A stretch of DNA of 64,000 nt, taken from NCBI RefSeq assembly GCF_946887195.1, contig NZ_CAMPKE010000014.1:1-64000 (forward strand), in the 5' to 3' direction. Source of the DNA: an uncultured Halomonas sp. (lineage in GTDB: Bacteria; Pseudomonadota; Gammaproteobacteria; Pseudomonadales; Halomonadaceae). Position 1 is the stretch's first letter. Every line of letters starts with the position of its first letter. Below the pieces are notes generated by a model, which made no database searches, was not told the origin of the DNA, and worked only from the letters and a program-made list of their open reading frames with translations. A program made the translations under genes and the position numbers. Shown here in pieces: positions 8,010 to 18,035 of the stretch.

Positions 8010-11000
8010 TGTCGCCACCTCCAGAGCCGTAAAGTGCGGTAGGCAAATCGAAGCCGGTCACTAGCGGGCGCGTGAAAGGGTTCGGCGTGCGTTCGGCATA
8101 CAGGCGATAGCGCATGGTGCCGCCATCGACATTGAAGTGCAGTTCCAGCTCGCGTTCGCTGACCCCAGTTATCTGGGCTTCGTCGAGCAGTCGGAACCAG
8201 GCCCAGACGCCCTGACGGCGTATGCTGCGCGGCGAGCGATTGACCTCGCTGGGAATCAGCGTCACGCGGCTCTCGTTGAGGCTGCGTAGGCTGTTGGGCC
8301 AGATCATCGGCACGCTGTCGCTGGGTCCATGGCGATAGTCGATAAGCTGGCCATCGACGCTGACGATGCTGCGACGCTTGTTGGGCGTCAGGCTGATCGG
8401 TTCCAGGCTGAACTCCACGTCGAGCACGCCGTTGGCATCGAAGTAGGCGCTACGAATACGCCGGGCGCGGTCGAGAGCGGCGAGCACGCTATCGCGGATC
8501 AGCGGATTGTCATTGGCATCACGCAGTTGCTCGGGCGCTTCCTCGAGGAACGGTCGTAGATTGTTCTGATAGAAGCCGGCCAGTGTGCCTTCAGGGCCGA
8601 AGAAGCGTTCAAAGTCGACCAATGCGACCTCGCTCTCGGCACTCGGTGCCAGCGGATAGCGACCGGCCAGGCGCTGCTCGAAGGGTTTGACCACCTCGTC
8701 GATCCACTGACGCTCCAGGTGGCGCACGGCGCTATCGAGCAGTAGCTGCCAACTTTGGTCGGCCAGTTGTGTCAGCCAGCGGCCGACCGGTGCCGGTGTG
8801 TCTTCGGCGATACGCTTGAGGGTGTAAATCGGATCGGCGGAGCCGCCCAGCGCCAACCGATCGCGGGCCAGGATGAAAGCGGCCTGGCTGCGGTCGCTAT
8901 CGGTCTGCACTTGGCGCATGAAGCCGCGCAGTTCGCCGATTGCACGCTTGATTTCGACGATCTCGGCGGGGTTGTCGTTATGGGCTTCGAGCAATTGGCT
9001 CAGATCGGCGAATGGCTTGTCGATTGCCGCCGCCAATTGATAGCGCGGCGAGCTTTCCAGCGCCTCGCGGGCTACCTGATCGTCGGCCGGCAGTTCAGGA
9101 TAGAGTTGGGTGTGTTGCGCGACCTCGCCGAGCAGCCGGTCCATCGGACGGCTGGCGCCGAGCAGGGTGTCCATCACCGCGACTGCCTGGTCGATATCCG
9201 GGAAAGGCACCAGTTGCACATCGGCCAGGGCATCGCGCCAGGTCACGTGATAGTCACTGATGTAACGCTCGCGCAATGCATCGCGCAGGCGTCGCCGGTC
9301 GGCCTCGCTGAAGTCGATGTCGTCGCGGCGGCCAAGAACCCATAGGTCGATAAGCGCCAATTCGGTAGCCTGCTCCACCTTGGGTAGAAAGTAGTGTTCG
9401 AAACCATCGCGAGTCACCAGGCTGGGGATGGTGATGTTATCGGGGTTATCGTTGCGTGCCATGAACACGGTGCTCCAGGCTGGCCCCACGCCCTGGCGCA
9501 GATCGAGCGTGGCGCCACTGCGCCGTGCGCTGCCCGCTTCGAGCGTGCGATAGACGCGCTCGGCCATCGGCATTTGGCCGAGTTCGTTCTGGGCATCCTG
9601 GATGCTGCCTTGTAGCGGCGCCATGGCAAGCTGCGCGCGGCGCTGCTCGGCGATGACCCCGGCTTTCAGATCGGTATACGCCAGGGCGTAATCGAGATGT
9701 TCGAGCAGTCGTTCCTGCACGCCGCCACGATTGGGAAACGCGCGCTGCCAGCGGCTGGCCATGAACTCATGGACACGCTCCGGCTGGCGCCCGCTGGCAT
9801 CTTCGATCATGCGCAGTATGCGCAGCAGCGCGAGCTTCTCGTTGCTTCCTGCCGGCGCGCGGTTCATGTCGTCCATGATGCCGACCATCAAGGCGGGCAG
9901 GAATTGGTATTCGAGCATTGCCAGATACGCGCTTTCGACCTCGCGGCCAACCTCGTCGCCCTGATAGAGTCCCATGTCGCCGAGCACTGGCAGGTGCGAG
10001 CGATAATCGCCGAACTCCAGCGTGGCACTGCGCAGGCGGTCGAGCGGTTCGAGCAGGGTGTAACCGGTAGGGTCGTCGGTTTGCAATTCAGCCGGGCGGC
10101 TATCGATGAATTCGCGCGCCTTGTGTTCCACCGCGGCCAACGCTGTCGCATTCTTCTCGTAGAAATGACTCCAGCCGCCGATCAACACCGCACCTGCGAA
10201 CAGACACACCAGCGCGCTGACTCGACGCAAGCGCCTACGGCGCTGCGCGGCTCGGGCGTTGTCGCCGGCCAATCCCGCCTCGGGGTAAATGACGCTTTCA
10301 AATAGATCTTCGGTGAAATACAGCGCCGAGCGGGCGGTACGGTGCGCGGGCCGTACGCTATCGTTCATACCGTAACGGCGCGCGGCGGCATCGACGAATG
10401 GGTCCTCGGGTACGCCTTGCTGATAGACCGAAGTGAAATAGGTGCCACGCACCATGGCGGCGGTCGAGAAACGATCGCTGGATAACGCTTCCTTGAGAAA
10501 TCCCAGCAGCACGTCGCGCATGCCGGCCAACTGGCGCACGAAACGGAACACCGATTCGCGCTCATCGGCGTCGCGACATTCGGCAAGCAGCGTCGGCAGG
10601 CTACGATTGAGGCGCTCGAGCATGCCGTCGTAGGCATTGGCGAACTCATCCTCCCAAAGCCCAGGGGAGTCCAGCGATGCGCCACTGAACGTGAAGCCCA
10701 GCGGCGCACGGCGTGCGGCGCGCGAGTAGTGACGAAAGAAGTCGTCGAAGCCATGCAGCAGATCCATCTTGCTGAAGGTGACGTAAACCGGCAAGCGCGT
10801 TGACAATCGTTCCATCAGCTCGCGCATACGTGCGCGCAGTAGCGCGGCATAGGCCTTGCGCACACCGACCTTGGCACTGCTCAGGCGAGCCAGGTCTAGC
10901 ACCAGCACGATACCGTCAATAGGGCGTTGCGAACGCTCGCGCTCCAGCCAGGCGACAAAGTGATCCCACAACCGACTTTCCAGCTCGGCGGGCTCGCCGC

Positions 11001-11682
11001 CATCCATGGCTTTCTGGGTCAGCAGTTCGCCGTCGGGGTCGATGAGCACGGCACGCTCACCGATCCACCACTCGAAGCCGTATTTGGCGCGCTTGCCCTG
11101 ACCCGAGACTTTCATCACGTTGGTCAACGAGAAGTTCTGACCGGAGCGATTGATCAGACTGGTCTTGCCGGCATTCTCGATACCCATCACCAGGTACCAG
11201 GGCAACTTGTAGCGAGCGCCATTGCCACCGCCCAGGCTGTCGCTGAGTTCGGCGAGCGTGGCATTCAGCGAGGCTTCCTGCTGCTCGACATCGACGCGAA
11301 TCGGGTCGAGTTCACGCTGTTCGCCTTGGGCCTGGGCCTCGCGCATCTCACGCAGGCGACGCGTCAGACGAATACCCCATATCACACTGACGATCACCAC
11401 CAGCGCCAGGCTGACCAGTAAGCGATTCAGCCAGGGGCCGAGCGGACGATCGTCGCCAAACTCCCATATCGGTCCCAGCCACCAGATAGCGGCGACGATC
11501 AGCCCCGCCAATAACAGCCATAGCAGGGTCGATAATCCACGCGGTCCCGTGCCTAGTCCCTGTGCATCCCGAGATAGACCTTTAGCGCGATTGGCGTGCA
11601 TTCTTGCCTGATTGGCATTGCTTTCCAGGCTCGACATGCCGGGCACCCAGCGGCTCAGCCCAGACTTGAATCGTCTCCACAT
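7993..11682 (-). CDS. tssM: T6SS inner-membrane protein TssM (IcmF/VasK)
   Basis: A 1229-residue IcmF family protein and the large subunit of the TssJLM membrane complex. Two transmembrane helices lie at about residues 51-70 and 84-104. A cytoplasmic GTPase-like domain follows with Walker A GIENAGKTS at 167-175, and a third helix near 488-510 precedes the long periplasmic part that contacts TssJ. An intact Walker A suggests nucleotide binding is kept. A GGGGAAG ribosome-binding site precedes the ATG. It follows tssA, as in the Vibrio cholerae VAS locus, and its last bases overlap the GNAT-like gene. Confidence 0.96.
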   Translation of the reverse strand: MWRRFKSGLSRWVPGMSSLESNANQARMHANRAKGLSRDAQGLGTGPRGLSTLLWLLLAGLIVAAIWWLGPIWEFGDDRPLGPWLNRLLVSLALVVIVSVIWGIRLTRRLREMREAQAQGEQRELDPIRVDVEQQEASLNATLAELSDSLGGGNGARYKLPWYLVMGIENAGKTSLINRSGQNFSLTNVMKVSGQGKRAKYGFEWWIGERAVLIDPDGELLTQKAMDGGEPAELESRLWDHFVAWLERERSQRPIDGIVLVLDLARLSSAKVGVRKAYAALLRARMRELMERLSTRLPVYVTFSKMDLLHGFDDFFRHYSRAARRAPLGFTFSGASLDSPGLWEDEFANAYDGMLERLNRSLPTLLAECRDADERESVFRFVRQLAGMRDVLLGFLKEALSSDRFSTAAMVRGTYFTSVYQQGVPEDPFVDAAARRYGMNDSVRPAHRTARSALYFTEDLFESVIYPEAGLAGDNARAAQRRRRLRRVSALVCLFAGAVLIGGWSHFYEKNATALAAVEHKAREFIDSRPAELQTDDPTGYTLLEPLDRLRSATLEFGDYRSHLPVLGDMGLYQGDEVGREVESAYLAMLEYQFLPALMVGIMDDMNRAPAGSNEKLALLRILRMIEDASGRQPERVHEFMASRWQRAFPNRGGVQERLLEHLDYALAYTDLKAGVIAEQRRAQLAMAPLQGSIQDAQNELGQMPMAERVYRTLEAGSARRSGATLDLRQGVGPAWSTVFMARNDNPDNITIPSLVTRDGFEHYFLPKVEQATELALIDLWVLGRRDDIDFSEADRRRLRDALRERYISDYHVTWRDALADVQLVPFPDIDQAVAVMDTLLGASRPMDRLLGEVAQHTQLYPELPADDQVAREALESSPRYQLAAAIDKPFADLSQLLEAHNDNPAEIVEIKRAIGELRGFMRQVQTDSDRSQAAFILARDRLALGGSADPIYTLKRIAEDTPAPVGRWLTQLADQSWQLLLDSAVRHLERQWIDEVVKPFEQRLAGRYPLAPSAESEVALVDFERFFGPEGTLAGFYQNNLRPFLEEAPEQLRDANDNPLIRDSVLAALDRARRIRSAYFDANGVLDVEFSLEPISLTPNKRRSIVSVDGQLIDYRHGPSDSVPMIWPNSLRSLNESRVTLIPSEVNRSPRSIRRQGVWAWFRLLDEAQITGVSERELELHFNVDGGTMRYRLYAERTPNPFTRPLVTGFDLPTALYGSGGGDNVGKL

Positions 11683-11709
11683 GTGTATTTCTTCCCCTGT
11701 GCTTCGTTA

Positions 11710-13140
11710 TCAGGTCTTGATCGACGCTTCTAGGCGTGCCAGCAGGGCCGGCTCCCAGTGCGCCAGGTCGATATCGGCCAGGCCGTGATGCAGCGCCTGG
11801 TAATGTTGTTGAGCCAGTGCGCCGAGGCCCGCCTCATTGAGCAGCTCGGCGCTGGCCAGTCGCCAATAGGCGTGATCGCGTGGTGAACGGGCCTGGGCAA
11901 GCCCGGCGTCGAGTACGCCAAGAGCGCCTTGCAATCCTTGATCGGCGAGACGCTCGCGAGCTTCCTCGAGTCCGGCTTGCCACGGCTCGCCGGAGCCATC
12001 TCCCGTGGCGATGCCACTATTTATCGGTGCGCTATCCAGCCACTCTCGAGTCGCGGCATCGAGAAACGGCGTGCCGTCGTTAAAGCTCAGCGTCTCGATG
12101 CCGGGCAGGCGTGAGACGAAGCGTGCGGTTTCCTCGCGAATTGCCTGTGCGCAGCGTGGGTGCCCCAATGTGCTGGCCGCTTCGGCGCTGAGCCGGTGGC
12201 CTTCGAGCCAGTAGGGGCCGACTGCCAGGCTGGTCTCGATGCGTTGCCACAGCGCCGCGTCGGTGCCGCGTGCCAGGCGCTCGCGATAATCGGCGGTGCG
12301 ATCCGCCGAGACGGGTACCAGCTCGGTGCGCTGACCGTCACGACTGCCAGGCAACGCATGGATGCCATGCCAGATGCCGTATCGACGCAGGCGATAACCG
12401 AGTGGATCGTCAGGGGCTTGGTCATTGAGAAAATCGGCCATCTTGAGCAGGGCCTGACGATTGCCGCGTTCATTGCCGCTCTCGAGACGTACCTCGGGCA
12501 CCTTGGCGGTGTCGATGATGTCGTCGTTGTCCTGTATGTCGGCTGAATCGTTCGATGAGGGGCTGGCAATTGACGTGCGTGATGGCGCGCTATCGAGTGT
12601 GCGGCGTAAATTCTCGAGATCGTCGAGTGGCAGTTCTCGTGCCCGGGCGGCGTCGATCACCGCGTCGCAGGCCTGCTGACACGCTTGACGCTCGGCCTCG
12701 GCGCCGCCGGTAAAGTCCAACGTGCCAGCCAATTTGCCGGCACGTTGGGTAAACTGTGCGAACAGGCGGTTACGAGCCCGCGCCCCTTGCGAACCCTGAA
12801 ACGGCCAGGCGTCATTCCACCAGCCATTGAGCGTGCCACCGAGCAATTGCAGCGACAGCATGAAACGCACTGCGTCGCCATCCTGTTGCAGGCAATGCAG
12901 CAGATAGCCCAATACCTTGAGATCCTTGCCGGACTCGCCGAGCAGACGCATGGCGCGTGTCTCGGCGCCGGGCCAGTCGACCTCGGCGTGACGTAGCGAG
13001 CCGACTTTCATCATTTCTTCGTCGAGCCAGGCGTAATCGGGCTCGTCGTCGATACGCGCACCCACTGCGGGCTGACCGGCCTCGGTGGGTGCGAGCTCGG
13101 CCAGTAGCGGAGCAAGATGGTGTTGAGCGGTAATTCTCAT
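11710..13140 (-). CDS. tssA: T6SS cap/baseplate-coordinating protein TssA (VasJ type)
   Basis: A 476-residue protein with an N-terminal ImpA domain (around MRITAQHHLAPLLAEL to LLGGTLNGWWNDAWPF) and a C-terminal VasJ-like extension. TssA proteins coordinate sheath and tube assembly from the baseplate. The frame extends one codon upstream to a TTG, but the ATG at 13140 is chosen because AGGAGG lies five bases upstream. A low-complexity Ser/Asp-rich linker sits near residues 185-215. The position between vasI and tssM matches vasJ of the VAS cluster. Confidence 0.92.
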   Translation of the reverse strand: MRITAQHHLAPLLAELAPTEAGQPAVGARIDDEPDYAWLDEEMMKVGSLRHAEVDWPGAETRAMRLLGESGKDLKVLGYLLHCLQQDGDAVRFMLSLQLLGGTLNGWWNDAWPFQGSQGARARNRLFAQFTQRAGKLAGTLDFTGGAEAERQACQQACDAVIDAARARELPLDDLENLRRTLDSAPSRTSIASPSSNDSADIQDNDDIIDTAKVPEVRLESGNERGNRQALLKMADFLNDQAPDDPLGYRLRRYGIWHGIHALPGSRDGQRTELVPVSADRTADYRERLARGTDAALWQRIETSLAVGPYWLEGHRLSAEAASTLGHPRCAQAIREETARFVSRLPGIETLSFNDGTPFLDAATREWLDSAPINSGIATGDGSGEPWQAGLEEARERLADQGLQGALGVLDAGLAQARSPRDHAYWRLASAELLNEAGLGALAQQHYQALHHGLADIDLAHWEPALLARLEASIKT

Positions 13141-13149
13141 CAAAGCCTC

Positions 13150-13788
13150 CTACCAGCGGCATGCTTCACGCAGTGGCTGAATTTGTGCGCGAAGATCGCT
13201 AACGTCGAAACGCAGCCCATCGAGCGCGGGGATATCGCTGCCAAGACTCAGCGTTTCGCTACCGAGTAGGCGACGCAGGGTGTCGATGGCCGGTAGACCC
13301 CGACCGCCGCTGACCAGATAGCCACCATCGCGAATCCGCCAGGCCTGCTCCATAGTGGCTTGTGCGGTATTCAGGTTCAGTTGAGTACGGCCCTCGTCGA
13401 GTACCTGGTCGACATGCAATTGCAGACGCGTGATGGTGTCGTCGCAGCTGATCACCAGGCGTGGACGTGGCGCGGTGGTGCCCAGCGCCGGCGCACTCAT
13501 CAGTACGTCGCCGTTTTGCTCGCGCGTGAGGCGGAAAGTGAAATCGTCGCCACGCCCTTGCTCCAGCGCCTTGACGGCATACCACTGCGCAGGGCGCGGG
13601 TCGCCATCGGTCGGTTTCTCGGCGGCGACACGAAACAGATCGTCGTAGCAGTTCAAACGCTCGAGTCGTGATTCAAGCATGGCGCAGCCCTGCGCTTGCT
13701 CGAGCTCTGCCTGGGTGCTCCAGGCCGGGCTGGTGAGTAGCAACAGTGCCAGCAACAGGCTGCCGCGATAGATAGGCTTCAGGCTCAT
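13150..13788 (-). CDS. vasI: T6SS-associated periplasmic protein VasI (TagO family)
   Basis: A 212-residue protein with a clear N-terminal signal peptide ([10 protein letters not shown], then a Leu/Ala core ending near SPAWS), followed by Cys-containing LESRLERLNCYDDLFR. This matches the VasI/VC_A0118 family, a periplasmic accessory group found only in VAS-like T6SS loci. An upstream in-frame start would add nine residues, but the ATG at 13788 overlaps the vasH stop (ATGA) and places the signal peptide at the N terminus. Its precise role in secretion is not settled for the family. Confidence 0.88.
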   Translation of the reverse strand: MSLKPIYRGSLLLALLLLTSPAWSTQAELEQAQGCAMLESRLERLNCYDDLFRVAAEKPTDGDPRPAQWYAVKALEQGRGDDFTFRLTREQNGDVLMSAPALGTTAPRPRLVISCDDTITRLQLHVDQVLDEGRTQLNLNTAQATMEQAWRIRDGGYLVSGGRGLPAIDTLRRLLGSETLSLGSDIPALDGLRFDVSDLRAQIQPLREACRW

Positions 13789-15398
13789 TTGGCATCCCGT
13801 TCCAACTGTTGGCACTTGTGGGCCAGGGTTCGCTTGGGTAATCCGAGGCTTTGCGCGGCCAGGGTGCGGTTGCCGTCGAAGCGGCTCAGGCGTTCACGGA
13901 TCAGCCAGGCTTCGTAGTCGCGCAGTGCCTGACGCAGATCCGAAATCGGCGTGCCGGTTTGTGTTGAAGAAGCCGCGAGTGAAGGCGCGTCTTCGGGCGC
14001 CATAGAAGGCGGCGCAGTAAAGGAAGGCGCATCTTCGGGCGCCGTAGAGAGCGACGCGATAAAGGGAGGCGCGTCTTCGGGCGCGATAAGGAGCAAGGAA
14101 ACCTCGATATCGCCACCAACTGGGGTCATGGCGCAGGCATAGTCGATGAGATTCTTCAGTTCGCGAACGTTGCCGGGGTAATCGCGTTCGCGCAGCACGC
14201 GCAGCGCCGCTGGGGTTATCCCCATGTCGTCACGGCTCTCGCGACGGCAGAAGTCGGCGACGAAAGCCTCGGCGAGCATGGCGATATCCGCGCGTCGCTC
14301 GCCGAGTGTCGGTAGCGCCAGTGGGAACTGACTGAGGCGATAGAAAAGGTCGGCGCGAAAGCGGCCGTCGCGAATATGCTCGCGTAGTGGCTGGTGGGTC
14401 GCCGCGATCAGGCGCAGATCCGAGCGTTGCTCTTCGCTGGCGCCCAGCGGTCGGTAGCAACCGCTTTCCAGTACGCGCAGCAACTTGGCCTGCAACGTCA
14501 GCGGCATGTCGCCGATCTCATCGAGAAACAGCGTGCCGCCATCTGCCTCGCCGAGCAGCCCGCCACGTGCCTGATCGGCACCCGAAAAGGCGCCGCGCAC
14601 ATGACCGAACAGCTCGGATTCGAGCAGCGTTTCGGGGATCGCCGCGCAATTGAGCGCGACGAAAGGTCCGCTGGCACGCGCCGAAAGTCGATGCAGCGCG
14701 TGCGCCACGAGATCCTTGCCGCTGCCGGTTTCGCCCTGTACCAGTACCGCTAGCGAGGTCTCGGCGGCGCGCACGATCTGGTTGCGCAGGGAGACGATGG
14801 CCGCCGATTCGCCGAGAATATCGCCGGCCAGCTTGCGGCTCAGTGCCTCCCGGCGCGCGCCATCGCTTATCTTGCTCAGCGAATCGCGCAGATGCGCCTG
14901 CTGGCGCCGCTCGCCGAGATACCGGCTGCGGCGCGCCCAGAGGTGGCACAGCAATGCCTCGAATGGCACGAAGCCCGGGTCGTCGTGTAATTCATCGAGT
15001 ATCGTTTTACTGCCGGCAAACGCCAGCACACCCAGCCATTCGCGCGCAGCGTCCTCGGCGCGCAGCGGTCGCACCGCCAGTTGCAGGCGACCGGGCAGGG
15101 CGGCGATCTGTGCCTGGAAATCGGCATGATCCAACCGCGAGCGGGCCTCGTCGAGGCTCAGGCGCATCGGTTCGCCACGGTGAATGGCATGCGCGTACGG
15201 ATGGCGGAAGTCATCGCAGGCCAACGCCGCCTGGCTTTCATCCGGGACCAGCCAACGGCCGCTGTCATCGAGTGCCAGACACTGCACCCAATGCAGCCCA
15301 TGTGCATCGCGCAGGGCGGCGCAGCTGCGCGTGCGTAGTTCGCCGAGTCCTGGGCTCGCCACCATGGCCAGCGCGGTCGACATGCCATCCAGACTCAT
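13785..15398 (-). CDS. vasH: Sigma-54-dependent T6SS regulator VasH
   Basis: A 537-residue bacterial enhancer-binding protein. An N-terminal sensory region of about 190 residues is followed by the AAA+ sigma-54 activation domain, with Walker A GETGSGKD at 222-229, sigma-54 contact loop GAFSGA at 269-274 and Walker B LFLDEI at 290-295. A C-terminal Fis-type helix-turn-helix ends the protein ([20 protein letters not shown]). The contact loop is GAFSGA, not the canonical GAFTGA. Between the AAA+ domain and the helix-turn-helix lies a linker with three 14-residue repeats beginning APEDAP. In Vibrio cholerae VasH activates hcp and other T6SS genes with sigma-54, and the same role is likely here. 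Confidence 0.94.
   Translation of the reverse strand: MSLDGMSTALAMVASPGLGELRTRSCAALRDAHGLHWVQCLALDDSGRWLVPDESQAALACDDFRHPYAHAIHRGEPMRLSLDEARSRLDHADFQAQIAALPGRLQLAVRPLRAEDAAREWLGVLAFAGSKTILDELHDDPGFVPFEALLCHLWARRSRYLGERRQQAHLRDSLSKISDGARREALSRKLAGDILGESAAIVSLRNQIVRAAETSLAVLVQGETGSGKDLVAHALHRLSARASGPFVALNCAAIPETLLESELFGHVRGAFSGADQARGGLLGEADGGTLFLDEIGDMPLTLQAKLLRVLESGCYRPLGASEEQRSDLRLIAATHQPLREHIRDGRFRADLFYRLSQFPLALPTLGERRADIAMLAEAFVADFCRRESRDDMGITPAALRVLRERDYPGNVRELKNLIDYACAMTPVGGDIEVSLLLIAPEDAPPFIASLSTAPEDAPSFTAPPSMAPEDAPSLAASSTQTGTPISDLRQALRDYEAWLIRERLSRFDGNRTLAAQSLGLPKRTLAHKCQQLERDAK
13981..14106. repeat. Three 42-bp tandem repeats inside vasH
   Basis: The units start at 13981, 14023 and 14065 on the plus strand with a constant 42-base period. 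Each encodes a 14-residue repeat (APEDAPPF..., APEDAPSF..., APEDAPSL...) in the linker between the AAA+ and DNA-binding domains of VasH. The period is a multiple of three, so gain or loss of a unit would keep the frame and only change linker length. Confidence 0.85.
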
Positions 15399-15400
15399 GT

Positions 15401-18025
15401 TCAGGCCACCGTCGCGCGGAAGTTACCGCTTGCGTCATCGACACCCAGCGTCACCCGGCTCACCGCTTCGCCGCGCGACAACCGCTCCAGCAGGGCCAGC
15501 GAGACGGGCGGCAGCAGCTCGCCGTCGATCACCGACTCGAGCATGCGTGCGCCGTTCTCGCTGCGCGTGGCGCGGGCACAAATCGCCTCGGCCAGCCCAT
15601 CGCCGAGGCTGACCTCGGCGCCGCGATGGCGGCTGCGGATGCGTTCGGCGAGGTTTTCGAGCTTGGCGATGACGATCGAGGCCAATGTCTCGGCGGAGAG
15701 CGGCAGGTAGGGCACCACTTCCATGCGTGCCAGCAGTGCCGGCTTGAAGAACCCGGCCAGAGTCGGATACAGCGCCTCATCGAGCGCGTCGGGATCGTCG
15801 GCATGGTCGACGATGGCATCGAAACCGAGATTCGAGGTGAGAAAGAACACCACGTTCCGGCAGTCGATCAGACGCCCCTCGCCGTCGGCCAGCTCACCCT
15901 TGTCGAAGGCCTGATAGAACAGATTGAGCACGTCCGGGTGCGCTTTTTCGACTTCGTCCAGCAGCACCACCGAATAGGGCCGCTGGCGGATCGCCTCGGT
16001 CAGCAGGCCGCCTTCGCCGAAGCCGACATAGCCGGGCGGTGAGCCGATTAGCCGCGAGACCGTATGTTTTTCCTGATATTCGGACATGTTGATAGTGGTC
16101 AGGAAGGCTCGGCCACCGTAAAGGCGCTCGGCGATCTGCACCACGGTTTCGGTCTTGCCCACACCACTCGGGCCGACCAGCAGGAAAGCGCCCAGTGGGC
16201 GACCGGGACGACGCAGATCGGCACGCGCGGTAAGCAGATGGCGATGCAATCGTGTGATGGCGATGTCCTGGCCCTGCACCAGGCGGGTGAGGTGTTCGGG
16301 CAGCTCGGTGAGGCGGATCAGCTCGTCGCTGGTCATGCGTTCGACCGGCACGCCGGTCCAGTCACCGATGACCTGGGCGATTTGCGCCTCCTCGACACTG
16401 GCATCGACCAACGTATGTTCACGTTGCAATGCCTCGAGCTCGGCCTCGTGTTCGAGCAATTCGGCATGCAGCGAGACACGCGAATCATCGTGCTCGGCGC
16501 TATCGAGCAGTTGCGTGTGGAGGGTGAGAATCGTGTCGACGCAGTCGCGCTGGGCATGCCAGGCGATTTCCAGTGTCTCGAGTTCATCGGCGGCACGTGC
16601 CAGACGTGTGGTGAGTTCAGCGTCGCGCTGGGGGTCGGATGTGCGGCCAAGTAGCGCCTCACGGTCGAGCTGATTGCGTTCGCGGCTTGCGGCAATATGC
16701 TCGCTGCGCAAGTGGCTAAGCCGGCGTGGTGGCGTATCGAGTGCCTGGGAGAGTCGTGCGCAGGCGGTATCCAGCACATCGATGGCTTTATCGGGGAGTT
16801 TGCGCCCGGCCAGGTAACGTGCCGAAAGTTGTGCGGCGGCGCGCAGGCCGCTTTCGCCGATCAACACACCATGCGCGCGTTCGTAAACGTCGCGCAGGCC
16901 ACGCAGGATAACCAGTGCCTGCTCGGGGCTGGGCTCACTGAGCGCCACCGGTTGGAAACGCCTCGACAGCGCTGGATCCTTCTCGAAGTATTTCTTGTAC
17001 TCGCGCCAGGTGGTGGCGGCGATGGTGCGCAGCTCGCCACGTGCCAGCGCCGGTTTGAGCAGGTTGGCGGCATCGGCGCCACCTTCCTGATTGCCGGCGC
17101 CGATCAGGGTATGTGCTTCGTCGATGAACAGCAGAATCGGGCGCGGCGCGTTGCGCACTTCATCGATCACCGCCTTGAGGCGTTTCTCGAACTCGCCCTT
17201 CACCGAGGCGCCGGCCTGTAGCGCACCAAGATCCAGCGCCAGTAGCTCGACACCGGCGAGCGCGGCGGGCACCTCGCCGGCAACGATGCGCGCCGCTAGC
17301 CCTTCGACCACAGCGCTCTTGCCGACGCCGGCATCGCCGATGACGATCGGGTTGTTCTTGCGTCGCCGACCGAGGATATCGAGCATCTGGTCGATCTCGG
17401 GATCGCGACACAGTACCGGATCGAGGGTGTTGCCGCGCGCCTGCTCGGTGAGCGAGGTGGCGAATCGCGCCAGGGCGCTGTCGCCGTCGGATTGGGCCAC
17501 ACTACGTTGAGCGCCAGCGTTGGATTCGCGAGCATCACTAATACTGGGCGCTTCGGCGGAGTCCACAGTCAGCCGAGCGAAGTCGCGGCGCAGGCTCTCG
17601 CGATTGAGCGGGGCGAGTAGCGCGACACTACGCGGTCCCAGATAGCGCGAGGCATTCTGCAGCGTGGCGATGAAGATGACCCCACTGCGCAGGCGCAGGT
17701 GCTCGAGCTCGGTGGAAGCCAACAGCCAGGCGTCCTGCAGCAATTCGATGAGTAGCGGCGAAAAGCTCGGCGTGGCCACCGTCAAGTCGCGTGGTGGAGC
17801 GCTGTCGTCGGACAGCGCGGCGCGCAACTGGCTGACCTCGATGCCGTGGCCATCGAGCAGGCAGCGCACATCGCACAGCGGCTGTTCGAGTAGCGCGATC
17901 AGTAGATGGCTGACGCTGACCTCGGGAGCCTGCTGTTCGGCGCAGTGCCCGGCGGCCTGTTCGAGGCCTTGGCGGGCGATGGCGTTGAGCCGGCCGATAA
18001 GCGCGGGAAGCTCTACCCTGAGCAT
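15401..18025 (-). CDS. clpV: T6SS AAA+ ATPase ClpV (TssH)
   Basis: An 874-residue Clp/Hsp100 unfoldase that disassembles the contracted TssB/TssC sheath. It has an N-terminal Clp-N repeat domain (VSVSHLLIALLEQP), a first AAA+ module with GDAGVGKS at 230-237 and LLFIDEAHTL, a coiled middle domain, and a second AAA+ module with GPSGVGKT near 615-622 and VVLLDEVEKAHPD. The frame extends further upstream, but the ATG at 18025 is chosen because AGGAGA precedes it and MLRVELPALIGRLN matches ClpV N termini. It lies ten bases after tssL, as in VAS loci. Confidence 0.96.
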   Translation of the reverse strand: MLRVELPALIGRLNAIARQGLEQAAGHCAEQQAPEVSVSHLLIALLEQPLCDVRCLLDGHGIEVSQLRAALSDDSAPPRDLTVATPSFSPLLIELLQDAWLLASTELEHLRLRSGVIFIATLQNASRYLGPRSVALLAPLNRESLRRDFARLTVDSAEAPSISDARESNAGAQRSVAQSDGDSALARFATSLTEQARGNTLDPVLCRDPEIDQMLDILGRRRKNNPIVIGDAGVGKSAVVEGLAARIVAGEVPAALAGVELLALDLGALQAGASVKGEFEKRLKAVIDEVRNAPRPILLFIDEAHTLIGAGNQEGGADAANLLKPALARGELRTIAATTWREYKKYFEKDPALSRRFQPVALSEPSPEQALVILRGLRDVYERAHGVLIGESGLRAAAQLSARYLAGRKLPDKAIDVLDTACARLSQALDTPPRRLSHLRSEHIAASRERNQLDREALLGRTSDPQRDAELTTRLARAADELETLEIAWHAQRDCVDTILTLHTQLLDSAEHDDSRVSLHAELLEHEAELEALQREHTLVDASVEEAQIAQVIGDWTGVPVERMTSDELIRLTELPEHLTRLVQGQDIAITRLHRHLLTARADLRRPGRPLGAFLLVGPSGVGKTETVVQIAERLYGGRAFLTTINMSEYQEKHTVSRLIGSPPGYVGFGEGGLLTEAIRQRPYSVVLLDEVEKAHPDVLNLFYQAFDKGELADGEGRLIDCRNVVFFLTSNLGFDAIVDHADDPDALDEALYPTLAGFFKPALLARMEVVPYLPLSAETLASIVIAKLENLAERIRSRHRGAEVSLGDGLAEAICARATRSENGARMLESVIDGELLPPVSLALLERLSRGEAVSRVTLGVDDASGNFRATVA

Positions 18026-18035
18026 GCAAGGTCTC

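Noticed and set aside
14843..16042. 399-codon plus-strand open frame
   Set aside because: It is antisense to vasH and clpV, with composition typical of a GC-rich shadow frame (Arg, Pro and His rich) and no family resemblance.
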